Positions 49,355-60,379 of a stretch of DNA of 64,000 bases are shown here, piece after piece. The position numbers and the translations under genes were made by a program. This stretch comes from Epiperipatus broadwayi (taxonomy: Eukaryota; Onychophora; Udeonychophora; Euonychophora; Peripatidae): contig JAQFVV010000001.1 of NCBI GenBank assembly GCA_028023455.1, positions 26,156,426 through 26,220,425 of the forward strand, read 5' to 3'. Each line of letters opens with the position of its first letter. Position 1 is the stretch's first letter. A model generated the notes under the pieces. The model was not told the origin of the DNA. It saw only the letters and a list, made by a program, of their open reading frames with translations, and did no database searches.

Positions 49355-50494
49355 ATGCCAGGACCACTGGAAGCCGGGGTGACGAACCTGGCACATAACC
49401 TTAATAATAAGATAGATAAAGAAATGAAGCCAAAAAATAAACAAAATGGAGAAAAGCAGAAGGCGATGGAAGAGAAGGAAATAAATATATCCGAGAAGAT
49501 TTTAGAAAAATTGGAAAGTCTGGAACTCCGATTTCAGGAGATAGAACGGAGACTAGGGATAAAAGGTGAGGGAAGGGCGGAGAAACCTAACGAGAAAGAA
49601 GTAGAAGGAAGTTTAGATGAAGGGAAGAGGGATGTAAATCAAAGACCGAGGCCTAGCGAGACGGAAAGGCCGGAGCATATGGGAAAATGCAAGGAGGTGG
49701 CGGTACATAACCAAGTGAACCACTTTCTAAAGGTACGACCGTTTGCAGGTCAAATGGGGGAAGCTCCCGTAGAACATTTACGGAGCTTACGAAGATACTT
49801 CGACATGAATCCCATGCCAGAGGAGGGAAAGTTGGTGGTAGCGTGCAGTCATTTAAGTGGGAATGCCCAAGAGTGGTGGGACTCATTGTCCCAACAGCCC
49901 ACAACCCTCGAGGAGTATCAGAGGATGATACGAGAGACTTTCTGGTCGGAAGACCGCCAAGAACTCGTGCAGTACCAAATCATGCGAGAAAAATACGGGG
50001 AGGAAAAGGAAGAAAATTTTTCTCAATTTTTTCACCGTCAAGTGGCGAGACTAAGGACGCTGGACGCGTGTCACATGTCTGAAAGTCACATCATTCGAAT
50101 TGTAAGGCACAATATGCCTATGAACGTGGAAAGGATGATGTTGGGAATGAGGAAGGCATCCATTGGAGAAATGGCGGAGCTGCTTAACGCTCTGGACATG
50201 AGTATATACGATCATAATGCACCGTTAGAGCGATGGAAGCAAGGTAGAGATAGGACAAATATCCAATGTGGGGCAGAAGAAGGACACACCAGCGGGAATG
50301 TCACACCTAGGAAGAGTGGTGAGGATGGTCATAGACCGAGATGGCCATACGAACCGGAAGCTCAACGTCCGCCGGAGAAGCCGAAGCTCACACAAGAAAA
50401 GGGATCGTGGACACCGAAACAGAAAGGTGATCCCGGGGAAAGTAAAGGAGAAGAGTCGTTTAAGAAGCCATTCAAATACAAAGAAGGTATTTGA
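49355..50494 (+). CDS. gag: Retrotransposon Gag protein, 379 residues
   Basis: The ORF is intact from ATG to TGA and ends 22 bp before the 3' LTR. Residues about 1-45 are Lys/Glu-rich. Residues 47-70 (KILEKLESLELRFQEIERRL) have heptad leucines typical of a coiled coil. Residues about 130-281 form the Retrotrans_gag capsid-like domain: an EAPVEHLRSLRRYFD helix, a SGNAQEWWDSL motif, then a FWSEDRQELV and FSQFFHRQVARLR segment. The C-terminal 90 residues are rich in Lys, Pro, Glu and Gly with no CCHC zinc knuckle. Such a protein would package element RNA in particles. No pol follows. Codon use is more GC-rich than the surroundings, as for recently inserted DNA. The start is the first in-frame Met after a CAGGTGGGTC stretch. 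Confidence 0.9.
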   Translation: MPGPLEAGVTNLAHNLNNKIDKEMKPKNKQNGEKQKAMEEKEINISEKILEKLESLELRFQEIERRLGIKGEGRAEKPNEKEVEGSLDEGKRDVNQRPRPSETERPEHMGKCKEVAVHNQVNHFLKVRPFAGQMGEAPVEHLRSLRRYFDMNPMPEEGKLVVACSHLSGNAQEWWDSLSQQPTTLEEYQRMIRETFWSEDRQELVQYQIMREKYGEEKEENFSQFFHRQVARLRTLDACHMSESHIIRIVRHNMPMNVERMMLGMRKASIGEMAELLNALDMSIYDHNAPLERWKQGRDRTNIQCGAEEGHTSGNVTPRKSGEDGHRPRWPYEPEAQRPPEKPKLTQEKGSWTPKQKGDPGESKGEESFKKPFKYKEGI

Positions 50495-50499
50495 AGGCT

Positions 50500-50516
50500 A
50501 TCGCACCAGGGGGGTA
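50500..50516 (+). promoter_or_regulatory. Putative polypurine tract
   Basis: CACCAGGGGGGTA directly precedes TGTAAC of the 3' LTR. It is short, with six G, so it is a weak but correctly placed candidate. Confidence 0.45.
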
Positions 50517-52055
50517 TGTAACAAACGGGTTCGAATACACGCATATGTAAAATATGACATAATTAATAGTGTTAATGTAAGGACCATGTATAAACAAATA
50601 AATAAAAGAATATATGTAAACGGTCATTCGAACCCGGTTACAAGTAATGTAAATATAGTGTATGTGCGAGTATAAAAATACGTAGTTAGTATCTGGGAGG
50701 TTTGCGATCACTTATATATGTAGAGCTGTATAAAGCGCAATTAATTATTCTTAGATAGATTTTATTCACATATTTTTTTTTTTGAGTTTATTAATAATTT
50801 GGTAACACGTGTTTTCTTTTGTTGAGTCACCTGGTGAACATGTGAGGACTGAAATAGGATGAGTGAATTGCTGTAGGCAGTTTGGTAATAACTGGCGCCG
50901 GGAAGGCGGAAAACTGGTCGGTGGATATAGTTTTTTTTTGTGTTGAAGAACAATGGAAGGACTGGTCAGCGGCGTAGGAATATGCAGAAAGATTTTGAAA
51001 AGTTAAAGGTGAATATAAAAGAACTTTTTTTTTGTCTTGCGCTCGAGTGGAAAAGAAAAGAAAAAAAAGAAGAGACGCGGCTTGAATCCTAGCAAGGAGG
51101 ACGCAAAAATCTATTTCTTAAGAAGTTTAATATTTTTTTCTTCCAAAAAAATGTCGGGGTAATTGGATTGTGTGCTAGTCGTTACTCGACTCCGTGGACT
51201 CGTCATGAACTCACCTGACCGGACTTGCGAACTGTCATAATAAATCAAGAGATTTTGTTCCATCGAAGAAATGTTGATTCAAAATCGTTCGAGATTTAGA
51301 CCTTTGCGAAAGAGTACGCCAACTGCTCCACCTCTGAAACCTATCGCCGGACCTAACGACCATTGGAACTGTTTGCCATCCGTGAGATCCACCAGATTAA
51401 GTTCGTGGCAAGACGTCAATACGGACTTGTTTAATTGCGTGAGTACAGGTAAAGTGACATGTCACCAACTATTTTCAATATATGTATCTCAATAAAGAAC
51501 TCGTGTTACCTCAGTTAATTGCTATATTAAAATTTTATATTTAAAGTTAGATATATGACTATATTAATCATACAGCTCACATATATATATGTATTTGCAT
51601 TATTTGGTGTGTGGATGAATGAGCGTGATATATGTGTGTGTATGATAATGAATGGCCTGAGTGTTTGCATAGCAATCTTATATGTAGGTACGAATGAGAT
51701 TTATTGGGAAGGGATATGATCGAGTAGAATAAATCCCATCAGCCCGGGTTAGAGTAAGGATTTCGAGCTTTAGGCTATCGCAAAATAAATATACGCGTGA
51801 GATAGTGTTGGTTAGTTTATAGCTTTGTTCTCTAGATAGACAGATGTCCCCAACCTTGAGATTGAGCTAGTTCGGTGCATCACCATATCAGATATATATC
51901 AGAACCTGTATATATGTTTTCGAGGAGGTAATTCCTACTTACTGGTAAGATTGGCGCGTGAGATGGGTTCAAACCATGCTCATAAATACCTCTCGTCGAA
52001 GCTTCGGGTGAAAGTCCACAATGGAGGATTATAGATATGTCGGTGGGTGTTATAA
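50517..52055 (+). repeat. 3' LTR of the gag-only element
   Basis: The same length as the 5' LTR. Differences are scattered single bases concentrated in the first 1 kb; the last 600 bp look identical. The AATAAA is at 51491-51496. Confidence 0.9.
51271..51495 (+). CDS. Copy of the LTR ORF in the 3' LTR
   Basis: Same frame, start and stop as 48230-48454. All three LTR differences in this interval are transitions; two of them change the residue. There is therefore no sign of purifying selection in this pair, although three changes are too few to judge. Confidence 0.3.
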   Translation: MLIQNRSRFRPLRKSTPTAPPLKPIAGPNDHWNCLPSVRSTRLSSWQDVNTDLFNCVSTGKVTCHQLFSIYVSQ

Positions 52056-54973
52056 TATATATATAATAAACTAGAGACTTTCTCCACTTCAAAAATCAAC
52101 CATTCAAAAGTCAAAACTAAAATGTATATCTATAAAGATTTTAAAAAGAAAAAAAAATTTCTTTTAAAATTTTGTATTTTTTTTAAGTAGTATGTGCTAT
52201 AACATCCATACTCAATTATAAATGAAAATAATAAAAAAAAATTTGCTTTAAAAGAGTTTTGATTGAGATAATTTTTTGTGTGTTTTGTTTTAATCTATTT
52301 TAAAAGCAGAGACTTATTTATTAATTTATTAAAAGTGGTATTACAAATAAAAAAGATAAAAAATACCCCTGGTTGAAATTTTAATTAACCCTTGCCCAGC
52401 TCTCTATGCTAATCCACATCAATGGCTTTAGGTCACTTGAAATTGACCACTTTTTGACCTACAGTACTGTTTTTACACTTGTTTGAAAGCTTAGAAAAAG
52501 TCTTGTAAGATGCTGACCTCTCTCTAATTATTTTACAAGAAAAAAAATCAATAAATTGACATTGAAAGTCTAACAAAAGAAGAGGGCAGTCCAATCTAAA
52601 TGCTGATTGGCTGATGATTATTTGGTCAAAAAAGATCACTGGTAAATAATTTTCACTTCTGAAAATGAAAATATGTGTTTTAGGGTGTTTTTTATTATTT
52701 TTCATACATATTATAAATTATTTTCATAAAATATGCTGAAAATATAGTTATTTTACAAAAACTGTTTAAGATTTTATTAAAAAATTGTATACTTTACATG
52801 AACATAAATTGAAAAAAAAAACCAGGATAGCAATAATTTTTCCCAGCCTGTCAACAGTTTAGATTGCCCCAAGCTGTTTATTTTCTTTTTCAACAAAAAT
52901 TAATGTTTTAGAATATTTTTCTGGCATTTATTTACATATTATAATGTATTTTGGTAAAATATGCTGAAAATATAATTATTTTTAGAAAAATGGTAAGATT
53001 TTAATAAAAAATTCTTAACTTTTATAATAACATAAATTGAGGAGGGAAATCAATGACATTTGCATCACTTGTAATTTGCTATGATCTTTTTTTTTTTATT
53101 TTTTCCACTATCGAATATTTTTATAATTATAAATAAAAATTTATTTTTGAAAAAACTTTCATTTACTTTCATAACTTGACAAATTATTAATATACTTTTT
53201 ACAAATGAAACTAAAATGAATATAATATTAAAAGATGAATATATTTTTATGGCTGAGTTTGTTAATTGACTAATCAAACTTTAGAATTTTATTTCACTCA
53301 GCCAATAAATAAATTGAGAAATTTAAAAATTAAGATCTAGCAAGAGATAAAGAATAGCCCTGGTTAAATTTTTAATTAAGATCTGATGGGAGGTAAAGAA
53401 TTAGCCCCAGTTAGATTTGAAGATTTGGTGAGAGATAAAAATAGAATATAAATGCTCTATTTTTTTGATTGCAAAATATATTTTTATATTTGCTATTTGC
53501 AGACTGCTGATGTCTTATATTTGCTAATTCCAAATTGCAAATTAAGATTTACATATTAGAAATTGCGAATTGAAAATTGTTGTTTTTTGTTGTTAATTGT
53601 GAAGTCAATACTGCTAACAGAAGACTGCTAATTGTGCATTGCTGACTACTACTTGCTGATTGGTAACTGCTAAAAAAATGAAAAAAATAAAAAATAGAAT
53701 ACACTTATTGCTAGAGATAGCAACCAACAATTCAAAATGCAAAAACTACTATTCTCAGAGAAAAAGATCATAAGTATGCAATGCTAAAAACATTCCAAGA
53801 TGAACCCCAGTGCTCAAAATTGTCATCAGTAAGTTGTTCTAATTACCTACTCATGACTTATCCTGAAGACTGCCTTTGTACTCCATTACTAGATTACAGG
53901 AGTTCAAAAACCACAGTAGTGTACTCTTCATGGGATTAAAACTCTGCACACCCCACTGGAATAAATTGGACAGAAATATTGAAGCTCCAAAGGCAGCTGA
54001 ACATTGTTATATTTTAACTAGGGTTTAAGTCTAAGCTTGATACTGAAAGAAACAGCAATACAAACCTATGATATGCTTATTAGTAGGAGTTTAGATATTA
54101 TTATTAGTTTTCAAATATTTTGTTTATTATATGTATTTTCTATTATGATCTATAAATTTTAGATAATTAAATTAATATTTTATTTTTATTGCTTTGTTGG
54201 AAAGTGTATTGTAAGTTGATATTTTATACTCATTGTTTTTTGGTAAATAATAGTAGCTTTCTTTTTAGATCACCTATTCCCTTTTATTTGAATTTACTTT
54301 AGTTTAATCTGTGTTTGCATTTCCTGCATACCATAAATGTTTTGGCTAGCAATTTATCAATATGTAGTTCTGTTTTTCTGGTATAACCATATAGAGTATG
54401 AGATTTTGTTTTATTATATTAAATTTATGTAAATCATAATCTTTTCTCTTTACTTGTACGGAGGTAATCTTAAGAGCTGTATAATAAACGTGACCCCTTA
54501 TGAGTGTTTAAGGAGCATAGGACATCCTTGGTTTAGACCTGATATTTTTACCAGGTTAAGAAAAGATTATTCTGCATTATTTATTAACTTCAGTTTGAGA
54601 TCACATTTCCTAAAAATCTCTAAAGAAAGAAAAATAGAAATCAAAAAGACTGGAATTTGTGTAGATAAATCAATGGCAGAAGCATCATGATAATTTCCTT
54701 TAAGCTTAAGTGAGAAAACATTGTCTGTTGAAGTAGTTAATATACCATAATATTCAGGCATGCACTCAGACAAATAAAGTTGTGGAATTTGGGTCAAACA
54801 TATTTTTGACTAATATTTTTTGAATTTAATAAAATTTAAAAATTATTAATAATTATATTTGTTTTTGATAGATGTTTGTTTCTGTTTCCTGTCATTCAAT
54901 TGTCTGAAGAATGTTTAAGATCTCTTTCTCTCCCTGGGTCTAGTTGGCAGCATTTATTTAGAAATATTCATTA
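52056..54973. other. Intron with weak internal repeats
   Basis: A sequence like AGATAAAGAATAGCCCTGGTT plus TTTAATTAA recurs near 52350, 53335 and 53385. At 53480-53680 a cryptically simple tract reuses TTGCTAATT, AAATTGC and GACTGCTAA pieces. No coding family was recognised. Confidence 0.45.
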
Positions 54974-54978
54974 TAACT

Positions 54979-55153
54979 TGTTATATTATTGGTCATAATA
55001 TCTAAATTAGCAAATACACACAGTTTGTATAATTAGTAACTTTTATTAACTACTCATATTCTCTACCATAAGAGTGATGTCGCATACTCACTAACCCCAG
55101 TTGTCACCGCTAGGCATCAGTCTGTAATTACAAGTATTAGTCATAACATGACA
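54979..55153 (-). repeat. 3' LTR of the Ty3-type element
   Basis: 175 bp; on the minus strand it begins TGTCATGTTATG and ends ATATAACA. It is the direct partner of 59380-59545. Confidence 0.85.
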
Positions 55154-55204
55154 ACTCTTTTTTTATTTACACACATAGTCTTTTAAATATACTGGAGGCC
55201 TTCT

Positions 55205-55480
55205 TCAGTTTGATTTTTCTCTCACCTCAGAATGTTTGACTGGTATTCTCCTTGTTGCTGTGCCATTATCACTTGATGTTGATGGTTGTAACTTCTCTGT
55301 CTCAGTTACAGGCAACTGTGTCTCCTCATCTGGTTCTTGTATCTGTGGAGTTGTTTGGAATTTTTCAGCTGTGTTCCATAGATGTGTCTTGGCTCGATGA
55401 AGAATAGAGCCATCCTCAGTCAAAATGCAATATGATTTTGGCTCAGGAGTTTTTTCAAGAATTATACATTTCTTCCATCT
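55205..55480 (-). pseudogene. Pol C-terminal tail
   Basis: The frame 55423-55205 reads SILHRAKTHLWNTAEKFQ, then a Pro/Glu/Thr/Gln-rich stretch and ends EKSN. It follows the integrase and just precedes the 3' LTR, so it is the integrase C-terminal extension. Confidence 0.55.
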
Positions 55481-55699
55481 AGTCCCATCATATACTCATC
55501 CTGGTATGTCAATTTCCATGGGTGGAGATATCTTGGCTGTCTTGTAATAGTAACTTTTCTATCAAGTTTACCTCTGTATTAAGTATCTACAGGACTTTTG
55601 TGCAGGTGAGGATATGAATTGGTTTTAAAAAGGATGGTGATTTTGTTTTAAGTGTTCTAGACAATAATAGCTGTGATGAAATAATCTTCATCCCACTTA

Positions 55700-56470
55700 T
55701 TGGTGTATTAATAAATTCAAGTAAGGTTAATTCTAGGTCAATTCCAGATTGATAAAGCTTTGTGAAATAATTGCTTTATAGTTTGAACATTTCATTCCAC
55801 AAGTCCATTAGAATGTAGATAGTGTAGATTCAATGTGGTCACTTTAAAACACCATTCCTTTGTGAATTTGTAGAATAAGAATGAAGCAAGTGGCATGTTA
55901 TCTGCCATTACCTCATCTGGTATGCCAGAGCATGCAAATGTTGTTTTGCATAGCTTTATTACTAAAGTAGCAGTTTTGTCAGGTATGAAAAGTATTTCTG
56001 TATATTTAGAAAAATAATCTACTAGCAGTAAGTAAGTATTGTTGCCAAATTCAAATAAATCAGCACCAACCTTTTCCCATGGTCTTGTTGGCATGTCATG
56101 TGATAACAGTGATTCCTTTGGTAGAGCTAGCCTGTATGTGGCACATATTGGGTAATTATCCACTAATAATTCAATATCTTTGTTAATATTTAACCAAAAA
56201 TGATTGTCTTGCTCTGGATTTCAGCTTCTCAATTCCTATATGGACTCATGTAGCAAGCTCATTATTTGGAGTTGTAGCGATGTTAGTATAAATAATTTTC
56301 TTTCATGTTGTAGTATTCCATGATTCAGCATGAATTTGTAGCGATTTTGCTAGAATTTTTGAAAAATTGGAGGTACATTGCACTTATGTTCTGGACATCC
56401 ATTGCATATATGTTTAATTCATTCTGATGCTTTCTCACCCAAAGAATAAGTTCTCTTTAAGTTCTTGTCC
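55700..56470 (-). pseudogene. Integrase region
   Basis: The longest surviving frame is 56163-55792. It includes YPICATYRLALPKESLLSHD, then PWEKVGADLFEF (first catalytic Asp), LLLVDYFSKYTE, GIPDEVMADNMP (second Asp) and LHYLHSNGLVE (catalytic Glu). That is the D,D35E core of Ty3-type integrases. The usual H-P-Q-S-N-G is L-H-S-N-G here. Upstream the H2C2 zinc domain is broken. Confidence 0.8.
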
Positions 56471-56479
56471 CAGGTACTG

Positions 56480-57079
56480 ACAGTTTTGTTTGTAGTGTGT
56501 ATTTCACAGGCATCTTCTTGTTGTGCTGTATTTATGTAGTTACATGATAATGTATCTGCAATGTATATTCCTTTCCAGGGTGGTATTTGAATTTAAGTTT
56601 ATATCATTGTATTCTCATTATGAATCATGATAATGTATTTGTGATGTAGATTCCTTCCCAGGGTGGGATTTGAATTTAAGTTTATATCATTGTATTCTCA
56701 TTATGAATCATTGGAGTCTGGGTGTGATTTTCTCAAAGGGTTTATTTACAATTGCAAGTAATGGTTTATGATTAGTGTGTATTATTATATTTCATCTGTA
56801 TATATAGTTATGGAACTTTTGACATGCATCGACAACACATATGAGTTCTTTTTCTATTTGAGCATATCACTGTTCTGATTCAGAAAGTGTACATAACCAG
56901 TTATCCATTTTGGAGTAAAACGCCCCCTAATCCTGTCTGTGAGGCATCTGTTTGTATTATTGTTGAAATTTGAGAATTGAAGTGTGTTAGTGAAGTTGCA
57001 TTGCAAATTGCTTTTTTTAGCTTATCGAAACATTGTTGGTAATATGAATTCCATACCAGCATAACATTTTTATTAAGAA
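56480..57079 (-). pseudogene. RNase H region
   Basis: It lies between the RT and integrase remnants and is recognised mainly by position. The segment around 56850-56700 preserves a stretch compatible with the Y-S-x-x-E-K-E block and a following DHKPL motif, but many stops occur. A segment containing TTCCCAGGGTGGKATTTGAA is duplicated in tandem (about 56570-56710), which disrupts the frame. Confidence 0.4.
56570..56710. repeat. Tandem duplication within the old Ty3-type element
   Basis: Two copies of about 75 bp contain AATTTAAGTTTATATCATTG and TATTCTCATTATGAATCAT. The duplication is absent from a functional pol and came after insertion. Confidence 0.75.
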
Positions 57080-57930
57080 ATCACAGGGATGCTGTCAGAT
57101 CTGCTAAGTTCAGAATGTGTGGTAAGAGATCATTTATTATTCCTAAAATTCGTTTCAACCATTTTTTGTCTTTTGGTAGTTTGAGCTTTTGTATTGCTTC
57201 TATTTTATTAGGATCTGCTGAGATTCATGTTCCTAAAATCATTTGTCCTAGGTATGTCACTTGCATTTGAGCATATTGGATTTTATCTGGATTGAATTTT
57301 ACATTGACCATGCATGCACTGTTTAAGACTTTTAACAAATTTTGTTCATATCTTCAACAGTTTTTCCTCCTATTAAGAAATCATCAACTATTATTCTGAC
57401 ACCTGGTATATTGGCAAATAATTCATCATTTGTCCTCTGAAAAATTTCTGGTTATACATTTAAGCCAAAGGGTAAATGGTTAAAGTAATATCTTCCAAAG
57501 GGTGTATTAAATGTTATTAAGTCTGCTGATTCATTATCAAGTTTTATGTTCCAAAATCCAGATTTCAGGTCCAAAACTGTGAAATATTTTATTCCTGTTA
57601 CTGTACTTGAATGTCTCTGGAGTTATCATTTTATAATGCTCTCATTTTAATGCTTTATTAAGATCTCTTGGTTCTATGCACATTCTCATAGTGCCATTTG
57701 GTTTTTCAACAATTAATAGACTATTAACTCAATTTGTTGGATATGTCACTGGAATAATGATAGTATTATCTTCCATTTTATTTAATTCATGTAATTGTTC
57801 ATGTATACTTAGTGGAATTAATCTAGGTGCATGAACAACTGATTTAAATGTTGGGTTGTTCACCTTCATAACAATCCACACCTTGAAAAACATCTTTGTA
57901 TTTCTCAAATATAGACTTGAAGTTTTCATT
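57080..57930 (-). pseudogene. Reverse transcriptase region
   Basis: The frame at 57860-57729 contains APRLIPLSIHEQLHELNKME and IIIPVTYPTN, the start of a Ty3-type RT (P-R-x-(I/L)-P...E-L-x-x-M-x-x-x-x-I-I-x-P). MRMCIEP-type text follows. The catalytic Ile-Val-Asp-Asp is at 57391-57380. Interior frames are broken by several stops. Confidence 0.7.
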
Positions 57931-58070
57931 TTCTTTTATTTGCTATGTTTTAATACTTTTATTATATTTTCTATTTTTTGTTATCTTATCTTTGTTGTTG
58001 TTGGAAATATTTTGATCATTTTTTACTTTTGTTATTTTTTGTTACTTTTTGTACTGTAAGTTTGTTGCGT

Positions 58071-58380
58071 TTAAGGTAAACCTAGTAACTCACAACCCCT
58101 GCCACTAAGAAGTGTTGGTTCATCTTTTATCATTCTAAAATGTAAATTATGCAGATCTTTGTTTATTTTGCATTGAAGTTTTGCTTTTCCTATTGTAGTG
58201 AGAAATGATCCTACAAAAGCACATAATTTCTTATTTGTTTTGTATATTAGTGGTTGTAGATGAATAGTATTAAGCACTTTTTTAGACATAATGTTTACAT
58301 CGGCTCCTGTGTCTGTTTTTATTTTTACTTTATTGTTGTCTAATAAAATCAGTTCATACCAGCCATTAAACTAATGAGTT
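58071..58380 (-). pseudogene. Retropepsin region
   Basis: The minus-strand text at 58313-58299 encodes Asp-Thr-Gly-Ala-Asp, within KTDTGADVNIMSKKVLN, the active site of retroviral-type proteases. Downstream CAFVGSFLTTIGKAKLQC fits the flap-side strands. An ISGRGCELLGLP-like end (now LLSGRGCELLGLP) matches the ILGR-x-x-L-x-L motif in part. Confidence 0.7.
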
Positions 58381-58399
58381 GAGTCTACATGTCTGATGT

Positions 58400-59258
58400 A
58401 TGCAATTGTATTTTTAACATCACTGATATATGATGAATCTGATGTCGTAGTATCATGTACTTCATGCACATAATGTCCATTTCTATTTTTATGATACTTT
58501 GTGTTTGGGCATTTTTGTGTTTTTAAAATTTTAAGGTCATAGCTTCTCATATGGCAATTATTGGCAAAGTAGTTTAATTTTTCACAATTATAGCATTTTT
58601 TTCCAAATGCAGGACACTCACATTTTGGGTGATTATGGTTGCACTTTTGACAATTTTGTATGTTTGTTGTTGTATTTTTTGCTATTATATTAATACATAG
58701 TTTAGACTTTCCCAGTAATTCATTTTTGAGTCATCTAGTTTCATGTCCACGTATTATTTCCAGTGCTTTTTTTAGTGTAATATTTCCTATTTCAAATAAT
58801 CTGTCTTTTAGACCTCCTTCTTTTTGTACCATTATAATTCTATTTCAGAGGATATTTTGTTTTTTATCTCCAAAGTCAGCTTTATCAACTACTCATTTTA
58901 CATGAGTAAGAAAGTAATCAATCAATTTTTCCTCATACAGATCCATTTTATATGTTTTTATTCTGTCATATAATATTGTTTTCATTGTGTTGAAATATTA
59001 ATCCATTTGGTTTAAGACAGGTAGGAATTTTGCTTTATCTTCCAGGTTTGTGTGGTCTAATGTTGTTATTACATCTCTCCCTTCTATTCCAATGAGATGA
59101 TGTAATATTCCTAATTTTACTTTATCTGATTTCATATCATTTTCTGTTGCCTCTAAGAAATTTAGGAATAATTCTTTCCCTTCAGTCCATTTGACTGACA
59201 TATTTCCTTCCATGGATAGTGGTTTGATATTATAAAAATGATCAAATTGTGATGCCAT
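58400..59258 (-). pseudogene. gag region with zinc knuckles
   Basis: The frame starts at 59258 with MASQFDHFYNIKPLSMEG, followed by WTEGKELFLNFLEATENDM and KLGILHHLIGIEGRDVI. Stops and shifts follow. At about 58660-58550 a cysteine-rich segment reads QKCNHNHPKCECPAFGKKC and CYNCEKLNYFANNC. The last is a CCHC knuckle whose His has become Tyr, so it would not bind zinc normally. Confidence 0.7.
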
Positions 59259-59363
59259 TTTATATTTCGGCAAATATGATATGAAAAAAAAATTTGTTAT
59301 CAATATTTAAATACTCACTGTTTTATAGACTTTAGATAATTTTTTTAACTATTATTTCATTAA

Positions 59364-59379
59364 TTCACTTCTGACACCA
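59364..59379 (-). promoter_or_regulatory. Primer-binding site of the Ty3-type element
   Basis: TGGTGTCAGAAGTGAA on the minus strand abuts the LTR end. It is complementary to a tRNA CCA end; the tRNA was not identified. Confidence 0.6.
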
Positions 59380-59545
59380 TGTTATCTTGGTCATAATATC
59401 TAAATTAATAAATACATGCAGATTGTATAACTAGTAACTTTTATTAACTACTCATGCTTTCTAACATAAGAGCAATGTTGTGCAGATCTCAGTTGTCACC
59501 ACTAGGAATCAGTCAGTAATTACAAGTATAAGCCCTAACATGACA
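59380..59545 (-). repeat. 5' LTR of the Ty3-type element
   Basis: 166 bp; on the minus strand it begins TGTCATGTTAGGG and ends GATAACA. AATAAA is present on the same strand (AGTTAATAAAAGTTACTA). Confidence 0.85.
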
Positions 59546-59642
59546 TAACTTAACTATTTGATCACCGTAATCACATTTTCTAGGTCAACAGTGGCCTAGT
59601 GGTGCACCTTGGTAATAAAAAAAAACAGTGTGTCTGGTACAA

Positions 59643-59667
59643 TATATATATATATATATATATATAT
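59643..59667 (+). repeat. (AT)n microsatellite
   Basis: About 25 bp of AT dinucleotide directly before the hammerhead-like terminal repeats of the Penelope-like element. Confidence 0.9.
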
Positions 59668-59756
59668 GTTAAAACGAAGATTTGCATGGGTTAAATATAT
59701 AAAATGCATATTTTGTGGGTTCATCCATGTTAAAAAATTTTAATATTAATATACTG

Positions 59757-59792
59757 ACATTTCGGCTTGGTCACACAAGCCATCCACAGAGT
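59757..59792 (-). ncRNA. Degenerate hammerhead-ribozyme-like motif
   Basis: On the minus strand CTGTGGATGGCTTGTGTGAC is followed by CAAGCCGAAATGTCAG. This resembles the hammerhead core CUGANGA, stem II (GGCTTG/CAAGCC with a 6-nt loop), GAAA and a GUC cleavage triplet. The fourth core base (A) has changed to T, so self-cleavage would be impaired. The motif lies at the position expected for a Penelope-like terminal repeat. Confidence 0.5.
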
Positions 59793-59802
59793 TATAAAAG
59801 CT

Positions 59803-59990
59803 GTTAAAATGAAGATTTGCATGGGTTAAATATATAAAATATATATTTTGCGGGTTCATCCATGTTAAAAACTTTTAATATTAATATAATGACGTATCGA
59901 CTGACCAAGTCGAAACGTCAGTATATTAATATTAAAAGTTTTTAACACGGATGAACCTGCAAAATATGAATTTTATATATATATATGAAT
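59803..59990. repeat. Second terminal-repeat copy followed by an inverted copy (hairpin)
   Basis: GAAGATTTGCATGGGTTAAA at about 59812 repeats that at about 59676, a direct repeat with a period of about 136 bp. The second copy continues to a GACGTATCGACT point (about 59901). It is then followed by its own reverse complement (AAGTCGAAACGTCAGTATAT to about 59985), giving arms of about 75 bp. CGAAACGTC in the right arm is an intact 3' half of a hammerhead core. Confidence 0.7.
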
Positions 59991-60379
59991 TCATAGTATT
60001 ATTTCCAGAAGTTTCCATGTAGTAAAAATATAATAGCTAAAAAGCTGATGCTACCAAACAATAATAAGTATTTCTGTCAGAGCTTCTTCTTTCTCAAATC
60101 ATAAGAATGTGTGTGGTGAGATTTAAAATTATTTTTTTCTTTTGTTATTTCTTACTCATACTCAAATTCTATTGGTTGAGAAATTTTAAAAAAATATTTT
60201 ATCTTACAATAGCTTTTTCCAAATATTGTTAATTTTCTTCAATTCACACTTTTCATTTGTGCTCTTGTGTCTTTTAAAAATTTCTATAGCTTCCCTTAGC
60301 AGTCCCTGGTCATATTGTTCAATTTTTGCCAGAATATATTTTATTAAAATTGATGACATATTTAATTAATTTTATGTGT

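Larger units (their letters stand above)
47476..52055 (+). mobile_element. Gag-only LTR retrotransposon with 1539-bp LTRs
   Basis: Two direct LTRs of 1539 bp (47476-49014 and 50517-52055) differ by about 11 substitutions and two homopolymer indels, i.e. about 99.3 % identity, so the insertion is young. The internal part is only 1502 bp and holds one ORF, a 379-residue gag. TGGCGTCCCAAC directly after the first LTR is in primer-binding-site position. CAGGGGGGTA before the second LTR is a short polypurine-like tract. TATAT flanks both sides, but in an AT microsatellite, so this is weak as a target duplication. There is no protease, RT, RNase H or integrase, so movement would depend on a partner element. 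Confidence 0.9.
54974..59550 (-). mobile_element. Full-length but degenerate Ty3-type LTR retrotransposon, TAACT target duplications
   Basis: LTRs lie at 54979-55153 (3') and 59380-59545 (5'), flanked by the 5-bp direct repeat TAACT (54974-54978, 59546-59550). In minus-strand order it encodes gag with zinc knuckles, protease (DTGAD), RT (VDD), RNase H, integrase and a C-terminal tail. That order (integrase last) is Ty3/gypsy. The domain text resembles K02A2.6-like elements (Mag-type group). A primer-binding-site-like TGGTGTCAGAAGTGAA follows the 5' LTR directly. The LTRs differ by about 13 % and the frames are broken many times, so this is an old copy. Confidence 0.88.

Noticed and set aside
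49653-50082. Frames overlapping gag on both strands
   Set aside because: Shadow frames of the gag ORF.
50268-50675. 135-codon frame overlapping the end of gag
   Set aside because: It is a shifted reading of the gag C-terminus and LTR start, with no independent start context or domain.
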